Below are positions 42,125 to 52,073 of a stretch of DNA of 52,133 nucleotides, in pieces (the stretch's first letter is position 1; the number at the start of each line of letters is the position of its first letter). A program made the position numbers and the translations under genes. The DNA is from Vogesella fluminis (GTDB taxonomy: Bacteria; Pseudomonadota; Gammaproteobacteria; Burkholderiales; Chromobacteriaceae). The DNA is taken from positions 1 through 52,133 of the forward strand of contig NZ_BMYP01000024.1 in assembly GCF_014652335.1 (NCBI RefSeq), given 5' to 3'. The notes under the pieces were generated by a model. That model ran no database searches. It was not told the DNA's origin and saw only the letters and a list, made by a program, of their open reading frames with translations.

Positions 42125-43016
42125 TCAGTCCATCCTTCAACCCACGCCACAGCGAACTCACATAACCCATTTTGTTCTGTCCAAACAGAATCAATACCAT
42201 CTGATGCACCAGGTTGAAGGCAATTTCCCGTACTGCCAGCAAGGTTGGAACATGCGGCATCTTCAGCAGGAAAAAGGCATTGCGGATACGGTAATAACGG
42301 CGGAATGCGCTATGCACCGGTACGCGCCATTTCAACAACTTGAGAGAGTTGTCGCCGATTGAGTGCAGCATCTGTACCTGAGGGTTGACATAGATGCTGT
42401 AACCCTTGGCCTGCGCACGCAGACACCATTCGGTATCGACATAATCAATGAAGAAGCGCTCATCCATCGGGCCGATGGCGCGCAAGGCATCCGCCGCAAC
42501 AAGGCTGCCAGAAGAGATGATCAGCGATGCTGCGAAAGGCTTCTCCAAATGCTGGGTATCAATCTTGGTACGTCTACCATAGCGGTCAATATTGACGATC
42601 TTGTAATGAAAACCGTGTTGCTTGTCGACAAAGGCGGGGCCAAGAGCCGCTAGATTTGGTTGTTGTGCTTTTATACAAGAAAATGTTTGGGTTTGTTTTT
42701 TTAGATAGCTGCTGTCAATGGTGCTATCTTGGTCAAAGAAAAAAATTTTAGTAAAATTATTCTTCTCTGCATATTCGATTCCTATGTTTTGAGCGTGTGC
42801 AATTCCAGTGTTTTTTTCTAGAAGGAATAGATGTGCCCGATCTAGGGTTTGCACTTTATTTTTTAGGGAATTTTTGTTTGAAGAATTATTGTCGATGATG
42901 ACAACAAAAGATCCTTGTTCTACAAGAGCCTCTGCTAAGCAAATAATATTGCTTAGATCAGGGTTGAAACTTACTATTATTGAGCAAATTTGCATTTTTT
43001 TCGATTGTATTTTCAC
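42111..43016 (-). CDS. Glycosyltransferase family 2 protein (rhamnosyltransferase-like), mosaic composition
   Basis: The product has 301 residues of the GT2/RfbF-like type: CSIIVSFNPD, VVIIDNNSSN, NTGIAHAQNIGIEYA, FFFDQDSTID at the metal site, GPAFVDK, SSGSLVAADALRAIGPMDERFFIDYVDTEWCLRAQ (read in parts). It should add a sugar, perhaps rhamnose, during surface polysaccharide assembly on the cytoplasmic side. The N-terminal part (about 42655-43016) is strikingly AT-rich while the C-terminal part (42111 to about 42650) is of more average composition, which suggests recombination within the gene. Its end overlaps the next gene by 14 bases. Confidence 0.88.
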   Translation of the reverse strand: MKIQSKKMQICSIIVSFNPDLSNIICLAEALVEQGSFVVIIDNNSSNKNSLKNKVQTLDRAHLFLLEKNTGIAHAQNIGIEYAEKNNFTKIFFFDQDSTIDSSYLKKQTQTFSCIKAQQPNLAALGPAFVDKQHGFHYKIVNIDRYGRRTKIDTQHLEKPFAASLIISSGSLVAADALRAIGPMDERFFIDYVDTEWCLRAQAKGYSIYVNPQVQMLHSIGDNSLKLLKWRVPVHSAFRRYYRIRNAFFLLKMPHVPTLLAVREIAFNLVHQMVLILFGQNKMGYVSSLWRGLKDGLNGKY

Positions 43017-43094
43017 GCCCCTGTCTGTGGTGTTTCTGTGGTGCGCTATTTTGCAAGTTTTTGATGTTTTATTGTATTATTTGGTTTTCAAAAT

Positions 43095-44066
43095 TTAATG
43101 GAGTAAGAATTTAATTTGATTTTTATGATGAAGAAGATGAAAAAAATCAATAGCTGATTTGGCAAATTTATCAACGGTTGCGATTGTACGTTCGTGCTCT
43201 GTAATGGCTCTAGAAATCTGCAACTCTCGTGTGGATGCGGCCCAGTCTATGCGGTCAAATCCATATGCAATACCATAGCGATCCTCTTCGCTTGGATACC
43301 ATTGCTCTTCGCTAATTCCATCATCAGGGATAACAATAGATTCACAGCCGCATAGTATTGCAAAAATGGAATAAGCGGTATACGTATCGTACGATATGAA
43401 TCGTTTCACTTTTTTTAAAACTGCCGCTACTTCGCTGTGACTCATGCCATCTATCAATATTGAGTCATTCAGATCGTGGACGATTTTCTTTCCTTTTCCT
43501 TTTCGAAGACAATATGCAGTGCCTTTTCGCTCTTTAGAGACTCCATCCATATTGTAGTGTTCGGTGGGGAAACTAATTACTCTCAATAAATCATCAGCCA
43601 TGGTAGAGCCTTCGATTTGGATCGAACGCATTGCATCATTGAATCTATAGTACAACTCTCCTGTGCCATAAAAAACTTGATTTGTATGAAAGCCGGGACG
43701 ATGCAAGAACCATCTAACAACGTTTTTCGCAGCCACTGGGTTGCCATCAACTATTTCTGGGTAAATCACTATCCACTCATGGCTGTCACGAACTGAATGG
43801 CAGGATTTTAATAGCGGTGTATTGTATTTGGGGTTAAGCTGGAATTTATGTAAAAAAATATAGGAAAACAATTTTATGTCATCATAAATTCCTAAGAAAA
43901 TCGTTTTTAATCGCTGGCCGTGATAATAAGGTCTAGCATTAATATGGGGATATATATACGAAGAGTATCCCAACTCATTGAGGATGTCGCACAGTTTGTG
44001 TAGCACAACGACACCACCAGATGTTTCTTGAAAGGGTGGGGATACCACCAGGAATTTTATAACCAC
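43095..44066 (-). CDS. Unidentified protein in polysaccharide cluster, glycosyltransferase-like
   Basis: The product has 323 residues if it begins at GTG 44066 (VIKFLVVSPPFQETSGGVVV), with AAAGG about 10 bases upstream; a TTG at 44096 is the only other start. No firm family is recognised. The opening strand followed by ETSGGVVVLHKLCDILNELGYSSY is typical of GT-B glycosyltransferases, and the C-terminal third (SYDTYTAYSIFAILCGCESIVIPDDGISEEQWYP, read in parts) looks like a nucleotide-sugar site. I note a possible likeness to WavQ-type lipopolysaccharide core proteins, from memory and not verified. Low GC. Confidence 0.7.
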   Translation of the reverse strand: MVIKFLVVSPPFQETSGGVVVLHKLCDILNELGYSSYIYPHINARPYYHGQRLKTIFLGIYDDIKLFSYIFLHKFQLNPKYNTPLLKSCHSVRDSHEWIVIYPEIVDGNPVAAKNVVRWFLHRPGFHTNQVFYGTGELYYRFNDAMRSIQIEGSTMADDLLRVISFPTEHYNMDGVSKERKGTAYCLRKGKGKKIVHDLNDSILIDGMSHSEVAAVLKKVKRFISYDTYTAYSIFAILCGCESIVIPDDGISEEQWYPSEEDRYGIAYGFDRIDWAASTRELQISRAITEHERTIATVDKFAKSAIDFFHLLHHKNQIKFLLH

Positions 44067-44269
44067 GTACGCTACCTTTATTTGACATCGACTCAATCAT
44101 AGCCACAAGTGATCACGCTCATCAAACAATCTGAAATGTAGTCTTCATGATTGGATGTAAAAATACATACGGAAACTTTTGGTGGTTTGATTGATGGTTG
44201 TGTTTTTGAAGGCACTATTTCAATTTTGGAAAATGTTTCGCTGGATGATTGGTTTTCTATTCAAATGCT

Positions 44270-45763
44270 TTAATAAGAAAATATTTTGTATTTTACTCTT
44301 TGTCTAATTTCTGGCGTTGTTACTAACAGCGCGAGAGTCGATGTGAGCATTACCAGTAAAGCTAATGCAAATAAATAGAGTCGATTAGGGTGCTCGGGCT
44401 GTATAAATTTTGTTACTAGCCATGCAGAGAAAAAGGCTGTTGCCAATGGTGTAAGTGTATCTCGCCATAACCAGCGTGCACGTATAGCTGGGGCTAGCTT
44501 TGAAAGAAGAAACGAATTCCAGCCAAGAAAAAGAAATAGATTAATTCCTGCCCACAACCACCCTGCACCTTCTGCACCATATTGTTTTGCTACCCAGGGC
44601 ACTGTTGGGATCAATATCATAGCAAAAATCAAATTGCCACGTAGATGCCATTTTATATTGCCAATGGCAAGCTGCATAAGATAAAGCAGTCCTCCAATCG
44701 CAATCAAAGTGTTTCCAATAACATAACCTCGCAACACGTTAGCAACGTTAGTCGAAACTGCGTAGTCCCCTGTCCATATGTATACAACAGATTCTGGCAT
44801 TGCAAAAAGCACAGCACCGATTGGGGCAATCAGCAATACCAGAAGTTGGGTGCATAATATTAGTTCTTCGGTGATTAACTTTGTCCCACCTTGTGAAAAC
44901 GCCTTTGTCATTCTTGGTTGAAATGCTTGGCTTACTGGTTGTGCTAATATCAAAATACCACTGGCCAATAGTATGGCGATACTATAGTGGCCGTATTTTT
45001 CGAGTGACAATATACCAGACAAAATTAGTTTGTCGAGTTGTGTCAATAATATCCATACTGTACTTGTGAAAGTAAGGCTCGCAATAATGTGGCCATGCTT
45101 CTTTAATTCGACATGATCGAATGTAAATAGTGGAATAGAAATTGGAATTAATTTATTTATTTTGCGCTGGATGCTAAAATATTCAATGAATGCTATTATT
45201 GCCCACCAGGAAAATAGCACTTCAATATTGCGCCAAGTGTAAACAATGGGGAGGGATGCAGCAAATCGCAGTGCGTTGAAAAAGGCTAAATTTGCATTTA
45301 GCCAAAGTTGTGCCTCCATATTTGCGATGACTCCACGACTGACGCTGGAAAGTAAGCGTGTCAAAGTCATTAAAATTAACAGTGTTAATGAAGTGGATAC
45401 TGTTTTAGTTTCAAGGTGGGTTTTTTCCAGCCAATTATTTGCTAGCCAAGGTCCTGTAAATACTATTCCTAAAAAGACGAGCAATGACAAACCCGCCATT
45501 AGCCAGTCAATTGTGCGGAAAAGTCGTCCAGTTTCATTCCAGTCGGCAGCTCCTCCATGTGCTCGTGCCGCCTGACGACCGACTACGGGAGCCAAGCCTG
45601 CGTTGAGTAGCATAACCCATCCCTGAACCAAAGATGCAATTCCCACTAACCCATATGCTTCAGGACCTAGCCATTTTATATAAAATGGGACAACCCAAAA
45701 GCTTAAAACTGTGGATATCAAGGTACCGGCATAGTTGGAAAGAATGTTTTTCTTTAAACTCAT
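44270..45763 (-). CDS. Wzx-type polysaccharide flippase
   Basis: The product has 497 residues with about 12-14 hydrophobic helices and begins MSLKKNILSNYAGTLISTVLSFWVVPFYIKWLG, read in parts, a start typical of the MATE/Wzx (polysaccharide_synt) family. It should flip lipid-linked oligosaccharide repeat units across the inner membrane. No Wzy polymerase is recognisable in the window, and the 172 bases between this gene and the next hold nothing visible. Its ATG overlaps the stop of the acyltransferase gene (ATGA). AT-rich. Confidence 0.87.
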   Translation of the reverse strand: MSLKKNILSNYAGTLISTVLSFWVVPFYIKWLGPEAYGLVGIASLVQGWVMLLNAGLAPVVGRQAARAHGGAADWNETGRLFRTIDWLMAGLSLLVFLGIVFTGPWLANNWLEKTHLETKTVSTSLTLLILMTLTRLLSSVSRGVIANMEAQLWLNANLAFFNALRFAASLPIVYTWRNIEVLFSWWAIIAFIEYFSIQRKINKLIPISIPLFTFDHVELKKHGHIIASLTFTSTVWILLTQLDKLILSGILSLEKYGHYSIAILLASGILILAQPVSQAFQPRMTKAFSQGGTKLITEELILCTQLLVLLIAPIGAVLFAMPESVVYIWTGDYAVSTNVANVLRGYVIGNTLIAIGGLLYLMQLAIGNIKWHLRGNLIFAMILIPTVPWVAKQYGAEGAGWLWAGINLFLFLGWNSFLLSKLAPAIRARWLWRDTLTPLATAFFSAWLVTKFIQPEHPNRLYLFALALLVMLTSTLALLVTTPEIRQRVKYKIFSY

Positions 45764-46335
45764 GTTTTATTTTTTTTGTCTTCAAGAAATTGAACTTCTA
45801 AGTCGAGTAAATTTTTCTTTCTTTCTTTCAATGGCTTTGCCGGTACGCCACCGTAAATTTTGAATGGCTCGCAATCTTTGTTTACTAGACTTAATGCGGC
45901 TATGACAGATCCATCGTTTAAGGAAATCCCGGGTAGAATAATTGATCCATTGCCAATAATTACATGTTTTCCAATGAAAACGTCCGCGGAGATGACTCCA
46001 GTGTATTTGGGGGGGACTGTCGGATTTGTCATTCTGTCCCCTGTGTAATCATCATTGCTCGAATAGATGGATACGCGTGAGGATAGGCCGCTGTAATCGG
46101 AAAGGGAGATTTTTCCTGAACCAATTAGAGAGCTGTAAGCTGCAACGTGAACATAATTTCCTATACTAACCCCTCCATGACCCGCAGAGATTATGCAGAA
46201 ATCATCAATTCTAACATTGTTTCCAATGGAAATGTTTTGTGGGTTGTAAATGGATGCTTTATCTGAAACAAGTACGTTCTCTCCAATTGAGGCAAAGCCC
46301 ATTGTTGATAGCTGGGTGGCGCTTAGCCAAGCCAT
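45760..46335 (-). CDS. Hexapeptide-repeat acyltransferase
   Basis: The product has 191 residues made of left-handed beta-helix turns: IGENVLVSDKASIYNPQNISIGNNVRIDDFCIIS and IGNYVHVAAYSSLIGSGKISLSDYSGLSS, read in parts, then VFIGKHVIIGNGSIILPG and GGVPAKPLKERKK. These are trimeric acetyl- or acyl-CoA transferases. Placed directly after an aminotransferase of the DegT type, it most likely N-acylates the amino sugar made by that enzyme, as FdtC/VioB-type enzymes do. Overlaps on both sides point to translational coupling. Confidence 0.85.
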   Translation of the reverse strand: MAWLSATQLSTMGFASIGENVLVSDKASIYNPQNISIGNNVRIDDFCIISAGHGGVSIGNYVHVAAYSSLIGSGKISLSDYSGLSSRVSIYSSNDDYTGDRMTNPTVPPKYTGVISADVFIGKHVIIGNGSIILPGISLNDGSVIAALSLVNKDCEPFKIYGGVPAKPLKERKKNLLDLEVQFLEDKKNKT

Positions 46336-47456
46336 TAGATGACACTCCTTATAATTTCACATATGAGCGCTTGCTCTGCTTTGCTGAGCTCCGCATAAAT
46401 TGGCAGACAAAGTACTTTATTTGCCATTTGGTGTGCAATTGGGAGGTTGTCGCTTTTAGATGATGCTAAGCCACGATACATGGGCATTTCGCTAATTAGT
46501 GGATAGAAGTAGCGTCGTGCCAAAATATTGTTTTGACGTAATTTTTCATACAATTCATCGCGAGTCAGGGGGTAGTTTTCTTCGACAAGAATTGGGAAGT
46601 AAGAGTAGTTGCGGGTTGCGTAATTTGATTGAATTGGTACGGTTATTCCAGGCACCTTCCCAAGGTGTATTCGATATTGATCATCAATTTTTTTACGTAA
46701 AGCAATTGCTTCGTTAACATATTTTAGTTGTAGCAGGCCAAAGGCGGCCTGGAACTCACTCATTTTTCCATTGATGCCTGGGGCAGTAATCGTAACTTCA
46801 TCAGCAAACCCGAAATTCTTTAAGTAGTCGATACGCTGTTTGGTCTTGGCATCTTGACTAATAATGGCGCCACCTTCGAATGTATTGAATACTTTGGTAG
46901 CGTGAAAACTCAATACAGATAGATCTCCGTGGCGTAACAGACTTTGATCTTTGTAGTTAATGCTAAAGGCATGTGCTGCGTCGTATATGATGCGTAAGCC
47001 ATAGTTGTCCGCAATTCGTTGAATAGTCTCTACATCACACGGGTTGGCATAGCAGTGGACCGGCATGATAGCGGTGGTGTGCGGGGTAATGGCCGCTTCA
47101 ATCCGGGCTGGGTCAAGGTTGAAATTTTGAGGGTCGATATCCACAAATACTGGTTTTAGGTTATTCCATAACAGTGAATGACTAGTGGCTACAAAAGAGT
47201 ATGGGGTGGTAATCACCTCGCCTGTGATGCGTAATGCCTGCAATGCGGTGACAAGTGCAATGGTTCCATTAGTAAAAAGCGAAATGTGTTGAACACCGAG
47301 GTAGACACATAGCGCCTCCTCCAGTTGTTGATGGAATGGGCCGTTATTAGTAAGCCAGCGGTTTTCCCATATATGTTCCAGATAGGGTATGAACTCTTCT
47401 AGGGGGGGGAGAAAGGGCTGTGTTACGGGGATAGAATTATTTGGCAGTGTTGGCAT
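46335..47456 (-). CDS. DegT/DnrJ/EryC1 sugar aminotransferase
   Basis: The product has 373 residues. It is a PLP-dependent nucleotide-sugar aminotransferase with the internal-aldimine lysine Lys188 in SFHATKVFNTFEGG, and FTNGTIALVTALQAL, TTPYSFVATSHSL and DAAHAFS also visible. It converts a keto-deoxy-sugar nucleotide to an amino sugar; FdtB- or VioA-like activity is plausible but the sugar is not known. Eight consecutive C residues (minus strand, 47402-47409) encode LPPL near residue 17. Its dTDP-sugar precursor pathway would need rfbA/rfbB, and the rfbA copy nearby is dead. Confidence 0.9.
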   Translation of the reverse strand: MPTLPNNSIPVTQPFLPPLEEFIPYLEHIWENRWLTNNGPFHQQLEEALCVYLGVQHISLFTNGTIALVTALQALRITGEVITTPYSFVATSHSLLWNNLKPVFVDIDPQNFNLDPARIEAAITPHTTAIMPVHCYANPCDVETIQRIADNYGLRIIYDAAHAFSINYKDQSLLRHGDLSVLSFHATKVFNTFEGGAIISQDAKTKQRIDYLKNFGFADEVTITAPGINGKMSEFQAAFGLLQLKYVNEAIALRKKIDDQYRIHLGKVPGITVPIQSNYATRNYSYFPILVEENYPLTRDELYEKLRQNNILARRYFYPLISEMPMYRGLASSKSDNLPIAHQMANKVLCLPIYAELSKAEQALICEIIRSVI

Positions 47457-47462
47457 GGTTGC

Positions 47463-48014
47463 TCATTCAAATTTCTCGGCAGTTTTGTGACTTTCCCCAC
47501 TGGCATCTTCCTCTGGTAGCGAAGGTTGCCTAGTAATTTGCCAGTCTATAATCAGTTTTGTGGCATCCCCCGAATGTGGCATGCACTTTCGGGATATGTA
47601 ATACATAGTTCGTTTTCTTATACAAAGAACACCTCTGCGTCGGCTAGAGTCAAGAATCTATGTGCAAACCCTTCGGGTATCCATAGTTGCCGCTTGTTCT
47701 TCGCTGACAGACTTACCCCGACCCACTGCTCGAAGGTCGAGTACGACTTGTGGATGTCCACCGTTACATCGGGAACTTCACCGAGAAAACTGTACACCAG
47801 TTTGCCTTGGGTATAATGCGGCAATGAGTAGCTCTGCTCGTACAGTAACATTTGGGACAGACGTGGATGACTGTCCTGCTCAACCGATCTTGCCGCCGAT
47901 AATGCTCTTCAAAGCATTTGTGATTGAAGCTTTCGAAGAAAGAGCCACGATTCCACCAAATGCAGAAGGCTCAATGATTCTTATTTCTGGATGTGTGGTG
48001 TCGATGACTATCAT
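47463..48014 (-). pseudogene. rfbC: Decayed rfbC (dTDP-4-dehydrorhamnose 3,5-epimerase)
   Basis: The span is 552 bases, the length of an intact rfbC, and similarity runs end to end but in several frames. The start reads MIVIDTTHPEIRIIEPSAFG; after a shift comes SFFESFNHKCFEEH; after another, VEQDSHPRLSQ, then QGKLVYSFLGEVPDVTVDIHKS and the diagnostic SAKNKRQLWIPEGFAHRFL; a stop follows at AEVFFV; then YPESACHIRG and, in the first frame again, LIIDWQITRQPSLPEEDASG to a stop at 47463. At least three frame changes and an internal stop show it is non-functional. Confidence 0.85.
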
Positions 48015-48103
48015 TCGTTCTGGAAACAGTATTTCAACAATTACAACGAATATTTTCCATGCGCGTTCTTTTTTAAGCGACTGTTTCTATTTTTCCAGTT
48101 GAG

Positions 48104-48320
48104 CTATGTATAATTGTTTTTGTGCGTGAACCATTTCTTATAGGCCTGCTTCAGGCCATAAGGATTTTCAACGGTAGCAATAAACTGGCTAGCTTTTAGT
48201 ATAGTTTCATGCGTCCCTAGCTTCCAGCCAAGCATAGCCTCGCCCCATCGTTTTTACCTCAAGCGGGCCTTGTTGCTGGTAGTTGTTTTTGATAACTATG
48301 AGTTGCAGCTCGTCACGGTC
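48104..48320 (-). pseudogene. rfbA: C-terminal remnant of rfbA (glucose-1-phosphate thymidylyltransferase)
   Basis: On the minus strand, RDELQLIVIKNNYQQQGPLEVKTMGRGYAWLEA is followed, after one extra base, by GTHETILKASQFIATVENPYGLKQAYKKW (read in parts) and a TAG at 48104-48106. This matches the RfbA tail RGYAWLDTGTHESL-ASQFI. The N-terminal two thirds are missing; the upstream 85 bases before the WecA-like gene show nothing I can align. It stands before the rfbC remnant in the normal rfbA-rfbC order. Confidence 0.78.
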
Positions 48321-48405
48321 GTAGGATGCAGATCATTCTTGTTCTCGCCGGCTGCATCCCTGTGCAGTAGACTCACTCTCGGTCTCTTAGCTAATCGAGC
48401 TTGGC

Positions 48406-49545
48406 ATGCTTTTTATTCTTCTTGGGGCGTTCTTCTGCTCCTTTGTCATCGGTGTGCTACTGGTCCGCTTTCGGCATCTCCATGATCGCATTTCCTGTGA
48501 TGATGACCTCGTGAGTGTGCAAAAATTTCACGCGGTCCCCGTTCCGCGTATCGGGGGCATCCCGGTGATGGCTGGCCTAGTCGCGGGAGTGCTGATTCTT
48601 GCTTCGTTGACGGGCTCGTCTCTGGGGTTGCTGCTCCTGGCGGTTGCACAGCCGGCCTTTATCGCTGGGCTAGCCGAAGACCTGACCAAGCGGGTTGGCC
48701 CGTTGGCACGCTTGCTGGCCACGTTCCTGGCTGCCGCTCTCGGATTCTGGCTGCTGGATGCCTGCTTGTCACGACTGGATTTGCCGGGTGTGGATCAACT
48801 GCTGGCTAGTCACTGGTTCGTTTCCTTGTTGTTTACCGTGTTTGCTGTTGGTGGTGTAGCGCATTCGATCAATATCATCGATGGTTACAATGGTTTGGCT
48901 GGCATGGTGTCAGTATTCGTTCTCACGGCTTTGGCATATGTCGCATTTAAGGTTCATGATCCGCAGCTGATGGGGCTATGCTTTGCGGCAGTGGGTGCCG
49001 TCTTGGGGTTCCTTTTGTGGAACTTTCCGCAAGGGACCATTTTTGCCGGTGACGGTGGTGCTTACCTAATCGGTTTTCTCATTGCAGAGCTGTCGGTGCT
49101 GCTGGTGGCACGACACCCGGAGGTTTCGCCGTGGTTTCCTTTGTTGCTGGTCATTTATCCTGTTTTTGAGACGCTATTCTCGATCTATCGCCGGAAGTTT
49201 TTACAGGGGCGTCCGGTAGGGGCGCCTGATGCGCTGCATCTGCATCAGATGGTGTACCGACGCTTGGTACGCTGGATGGTTGGCTCGAAAGAGGCTCGCC
49301 ACATGACGAGACGCAACAGCATGACTTCCCCTTATCTGTGGGCCTTGTCTTCACTTTCGGTGGTGCCGGCCATGCTGTTCTGGAACAATTCATTGGTGCT
49401 GATAGCTTGTGCCGGGCTGTTTGTCCTGACCTATCTATACCTGTACCGCATGATTGTCCGTTTTCACTCTCCCCGCTGGATGGTGTTGCATCGCTCATTG
49501 CCTCGCGATAAAAATACTGTTTTGCTATCAAAAAATGATGATTGA
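48406..49545 (+). CDS. WecA/WbpL-like sugar-phosphate transferase (GT4, MraY family)
   Basis: The product has 379 residues with about ten membrane helices. It belongs to the polyprenyl-phosphate HexNAc-1-P/sugar-1-P transferases that start O-antigen or exopolysaccharide repeat units. Motifs: KFHAVPVPRIGGIPVM, AGLAEDLTKRVGP (Glu91-Asp92), NIIDGYNGLAG with Asp159, FAGDGGAYLIGF, and the C-terminal HLHQMVYRR. No strong ribosome site is seen before ATG 48406. It is convergent-free and faces away from the minus-strand cluster, which it probably serves. Confidence 0.9.
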   Translation: MLFILLGAFFCSFVIGVLLVRFRHLHDRISCDDDLVSVQKFHAVPVPRIGGIPVMAGLVAGVLILASLTGSSLGLLLLAVAQPAFIAGLAEDLTKRVGPLARLLATFLAAALGFWLLDACLSRLDLPGVDQLLASHWFVSLLFTVFAVGGVAHSINIIDGYNGLAGMVSVFVLTALAYVAFKVHDPQLMGLCFAAVGAVLGFLLWNFPQGTIFAGDGGAYLIGFLIAELSVLLVARHPEVSPWFPLLLVIYPVFETLFSIYRRKFLQGRPVGAPDALHLHQMVYRRLVRWMVGSKEARHMTRRNSMTSPYLWALSSLSVVPAMLFWNNSLVLIACAGLFVLTYLYLYRMIVRFHSPRWMVLHRSLPRDKNTVLLSKNDD

Positions 49546-49556
49546 TAGTATTTTTT
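49525..49556 (+). terminator. Terminator at the end of the WecA-like gene
   Basis: CTATCA (49525-49530) pairs with TGATAG (49543-49548) and TATTTTTT follows. The stem includes the stop codon region. The stem is short, so moderate support. Confidence 0.5.
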
Positions 49557-49571
49557 GTGATGGCTCCCGCC

Positions 49572-49601
49572 CTTGAAAACCCCTTGTCACGTCCCTATCA
49601 T
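49572..49601 (+). promoter_or_regulatory. groESL promoter, readable by sigma-70 and sigma-32
   Basis: TTGAAA (49573-49578) and TATCAT (49596-49601) are 17 bases apart, a good sigma-70 promoter. The same DNA contains CTTGAAA (49572-49578) and CCCTATCAT (49593-49601) with 14 bases between, close to a heat-shock sigma-32 promoter. Both would start transcription in or beside the CIRCE element. Confidence 0.65.
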
Positions 49602-49627
49602 TAGCACTCGCAAGCGCCGAGTGCTAA
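49601..49627 (+). promoter_or_regulatory. CIRCE element (HrcA operator)
   Basis: TTAGCACTC (49601-49609), nine bases, GAGTGCTAA (49619-49627): a perfect match to the CIRCE consensus. HrcA should repress groESL here until heat or misfolding relieves it. Confidence 0.97.
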
Positions 49628-49695
49628 TCGCTCGGTCAATCTGCTGATTTGATAGGTATCCATCTTTCAACAGCCACTGCTATTAGGAGAGATCA

Positions 49696-49983
49696 ATGGC
49701 AATTCGTCCTTTACACGATCGTGTTGTTATCAAGCGCCTCGAGGCTGAAGAGAAGACAGCTTCCGGTATCGTTCTGCCTGGCGCCGCTGCTGAAAAGCCG
49801 GACATGGGTCAGGTTGTTGCGGTCGGTAACGGCAAGATTCTGGAAAACGGCGAGCGTCGCGCGCTGGAGCTCAAAGTCGGCGACAAGGTTATTTTCGGCA
49901 AGTACTCCGGCCAGACCGTCAAGGTTGACGGCGACGAGCTGCTGGTAATGCGCGAAGAAGACGTAATGGGTATCGTCGAGTAA
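49696..49983 (+). CDS. groES: Co-chaperonin GroES
   Basis: The product has 95 residues, normal length. It caps the GroEL barrel. Landmarks: [19 protein letters not shown], the mobile loop around [15 protein letters not shown] with its IVL contact, and [26 protein letters not shown], read in parts. AGGAGA stands 8-9 bases before the ATG. It is the first gene of groES-groEL under CIRCE control. Confidence 0.98.
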   Translation: MAIRPLHDRVVIKRLEAEEKTASGIVLPGAAAEKPDMGQVVAVGNGKILENGERRALELKVGDKVIFGKYSGQTVKVDGDELLVMREEDVMGIVE

Positions 49984-50007
49984 TCCGACCCGTTACCGTT
50001 TTATTGA

Positions 50008-51675
<1,668 letters not shown>

Positions 51676-51687
51676 TTCTGTAAGCGA

Positions 51688-51715
51688 CCGTTGATAACTT
51701 ATTGAATATCAACGG
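51688..51715 (+). terminator. Hairpin after groEL
   Basis: CCGTTGATA (51688-51696) pairs with TATCAACGG (51707-51715), 10-base loop. The T tract is weak (TTATCTT). Likely the groESL terminator. Confidence 0.6.
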
Positions 51716-51741
51716 TTATCTTGCGATTTGCGCCTCAAAAA

Positions 51742-51833
51742 GTAGCAAATTGGTAGCAGTTTTAACGGCTCTTAGCAGCATTTAAGCGACGTTTGCTACC
51801 TTTTTGCTACACCGCTTCAAATTAGTAGCAAAT
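51742..51833. repeat. Cluster of five GTAGCAA-like short repeats
   Basis: GTAGCAAAT (51742-51750), GTAGCAG (51753-51759), GTTTGCTAC (51791-51799, inverted), TTTGCTAC (51803-51810, inverted) and GTAGCAAAT (51825-51833) lie within 92 bases. Such groups resemble arm-type sites of tyrosine recombinases at attachment ends. No integrase gene is in the window. Confidence 0.45.
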
Positions 51834-51838
51834 CAAAG

Positions 51839-51873
51839 AAATCCCTTCATAACGCTATGTTTTGAAGGGATTT
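51839..51873 (+). terminator. Second hairpin downstream of groEL
   Basis: AAATCCCTTCA (51839-51849) pairs with TGAAGGGATTT (51863-51873), and TTTC follows. It could be a second terminator for groESL or mark the edge of an element. Confidence 0.6.
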
Positions 51874-52073
51874 TTCTTTGGTGCTGCGTTCTTCAAAATT
51901 GCCCAATTTTTCGCTGATTTTGCGGTGGTGTTGCCGCAGTAGCAGAAAAGGTAACAAATTCGACTGTTGAAGCCGTTTTCAGCGCCATCCTCACCCACAG
52001 TGGCCTTCACTGTACCGACCACCTTCTTCAGCAGCATTGGCAACGATTTTTCCGTTTATACCGCCTTCAGAAT
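51874..52073. other. Non-coding junction, possible element remnant
   Basis: A 62-codon open frame on the minus strand (51855-52043) has no ribosome site and no recognisable family. Nothing else is visible. The composition is less GC-rich than groEL. Confidence 0.35.

Noticed and set aside
51855-52043. 62-codon minus-strand frame after groEL
   Set aside because: No ribosome site or recognised domain; its stop lies in a hairpin loop. Kept only as part of the junction.
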